Shown: positions 12,257-12,292 of the stretch, in pieces
Layout: the number at the start of each line of letters is the position of its first letter
Numbering within the stretch: the first letter of the stretch is position 1
DNA from: Flavobacteriales bacterium
GTDB lineage: Bacteria > Bacteroidota > Bacteroidia > Flavobacteriales_F > PHOS-HE28
NCBI GenBank assembly: GCA_020635695.1
Contig: JACJZH010000028.1
Span: 1 to 12,292 of the forward strand
DNA length: 12,292 bases
Reading direction: 5' to 3'
The notes under the pieces: generated by a model
Database searches by the model: none
What the model was told of the DNA's origin: nothing
Seen by the model: the letters and a program-made list of their open reading frames with translations, nothing else
Program-made: the position numbers and the translations under genes

Positions 12257-12292
12257 TTATTCGGTGGCGGCCACCTGGACCGCGGCCGGCGG
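12257..12292 (-). CDS. C-terminal tail of a minus-strand gene (partial)
   Basis: Reading inward from the right edge on the minus strand, 11 sense codons (PPAAVQVAATE) run into a TAA stop at 12257-12259. The GC-rich third positions and the hairpin placed between this stop and the convergent gene support a real gene end. The fragment is too short to identify. Confidence 0.35.
   Translation of the reverse strand, partial: PPAAVQVAATE

Overview
The window looks like a chromosome segment from a high-GC member of the Bacteroidota, probably Flavobacteriales-like. This is inferred from four things. IspG is of the long type with an inserted central domain, as in Bacteroidota, Chlamydiae and plants. 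The left-edge gene encodes a secreted protein of a kind usually carrying a type IX secretion (T9SS) sorting domain. The assortment of families (HemW, DUF4230, DUF502, MmcQ/YjbR) fits the phylum. Shine-Dalgarno sequences are scarce, and Bacteroidota-like -7 elements (TAnnTTTG or TAnnTTCG) lie just ahead of several starts. No RNA genes, CRISPR arrays, insertion sequences or phage genes were seen.

Layout. 1-1132 (minus): two secreted proteins in less GC-rich DNA, behind a well-formed promoter at 1157-1187; the first gene begins with a (CA)9 tract directly after its start codon. 1133-1333: non-coding, with a degenerate 7-bp tandem repeat. 1334-3575 (plus): tightly overlapping hemW, cyclase-family hydrolase and MmcQ/YjbR genes. 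3616-6066 (plus): DUF502 membrane protein, a secreted coiled-coil protein of unknown function, and an EamA-family transporter. 6014-8802 (minus): three exported proteins, namely a DUF1223 thioredoxin-like protein, a redoxin lipoprotein, and a lipoprotein joining a CxxCH heme site to a PHM/DBM-like copper monooxygenase domain. 8843-12190 (plus): DUF4230 protein, ispG and a CpcT/CpeT-family protein. A strong hairpin then separates this run from the tail of a minus-strand gene at the right edge.

How the genes work together. ispG (isoprenoid precursor synthesis) and hemW (heme trafficking) are ordinary metabolic genes. The most system-like part is the minus-strand trio at 6014-8802. All three products should act outside the cytoplasmic membrane, two have thioredoxin-like CxxC sites, and the last carries recognisable heme and copper ligands; this suggests a periplasmic or surface redox/copper oxidation module of unknown substrate. 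The other notable pattern is degenerate DNA with 7-bp periodicity but different unit sequences at three sites: before hemW, before ispG, and running into the signal-peptide codons of the heme/copper lipoprotein. Each lies at or near the 5' end of a gene.
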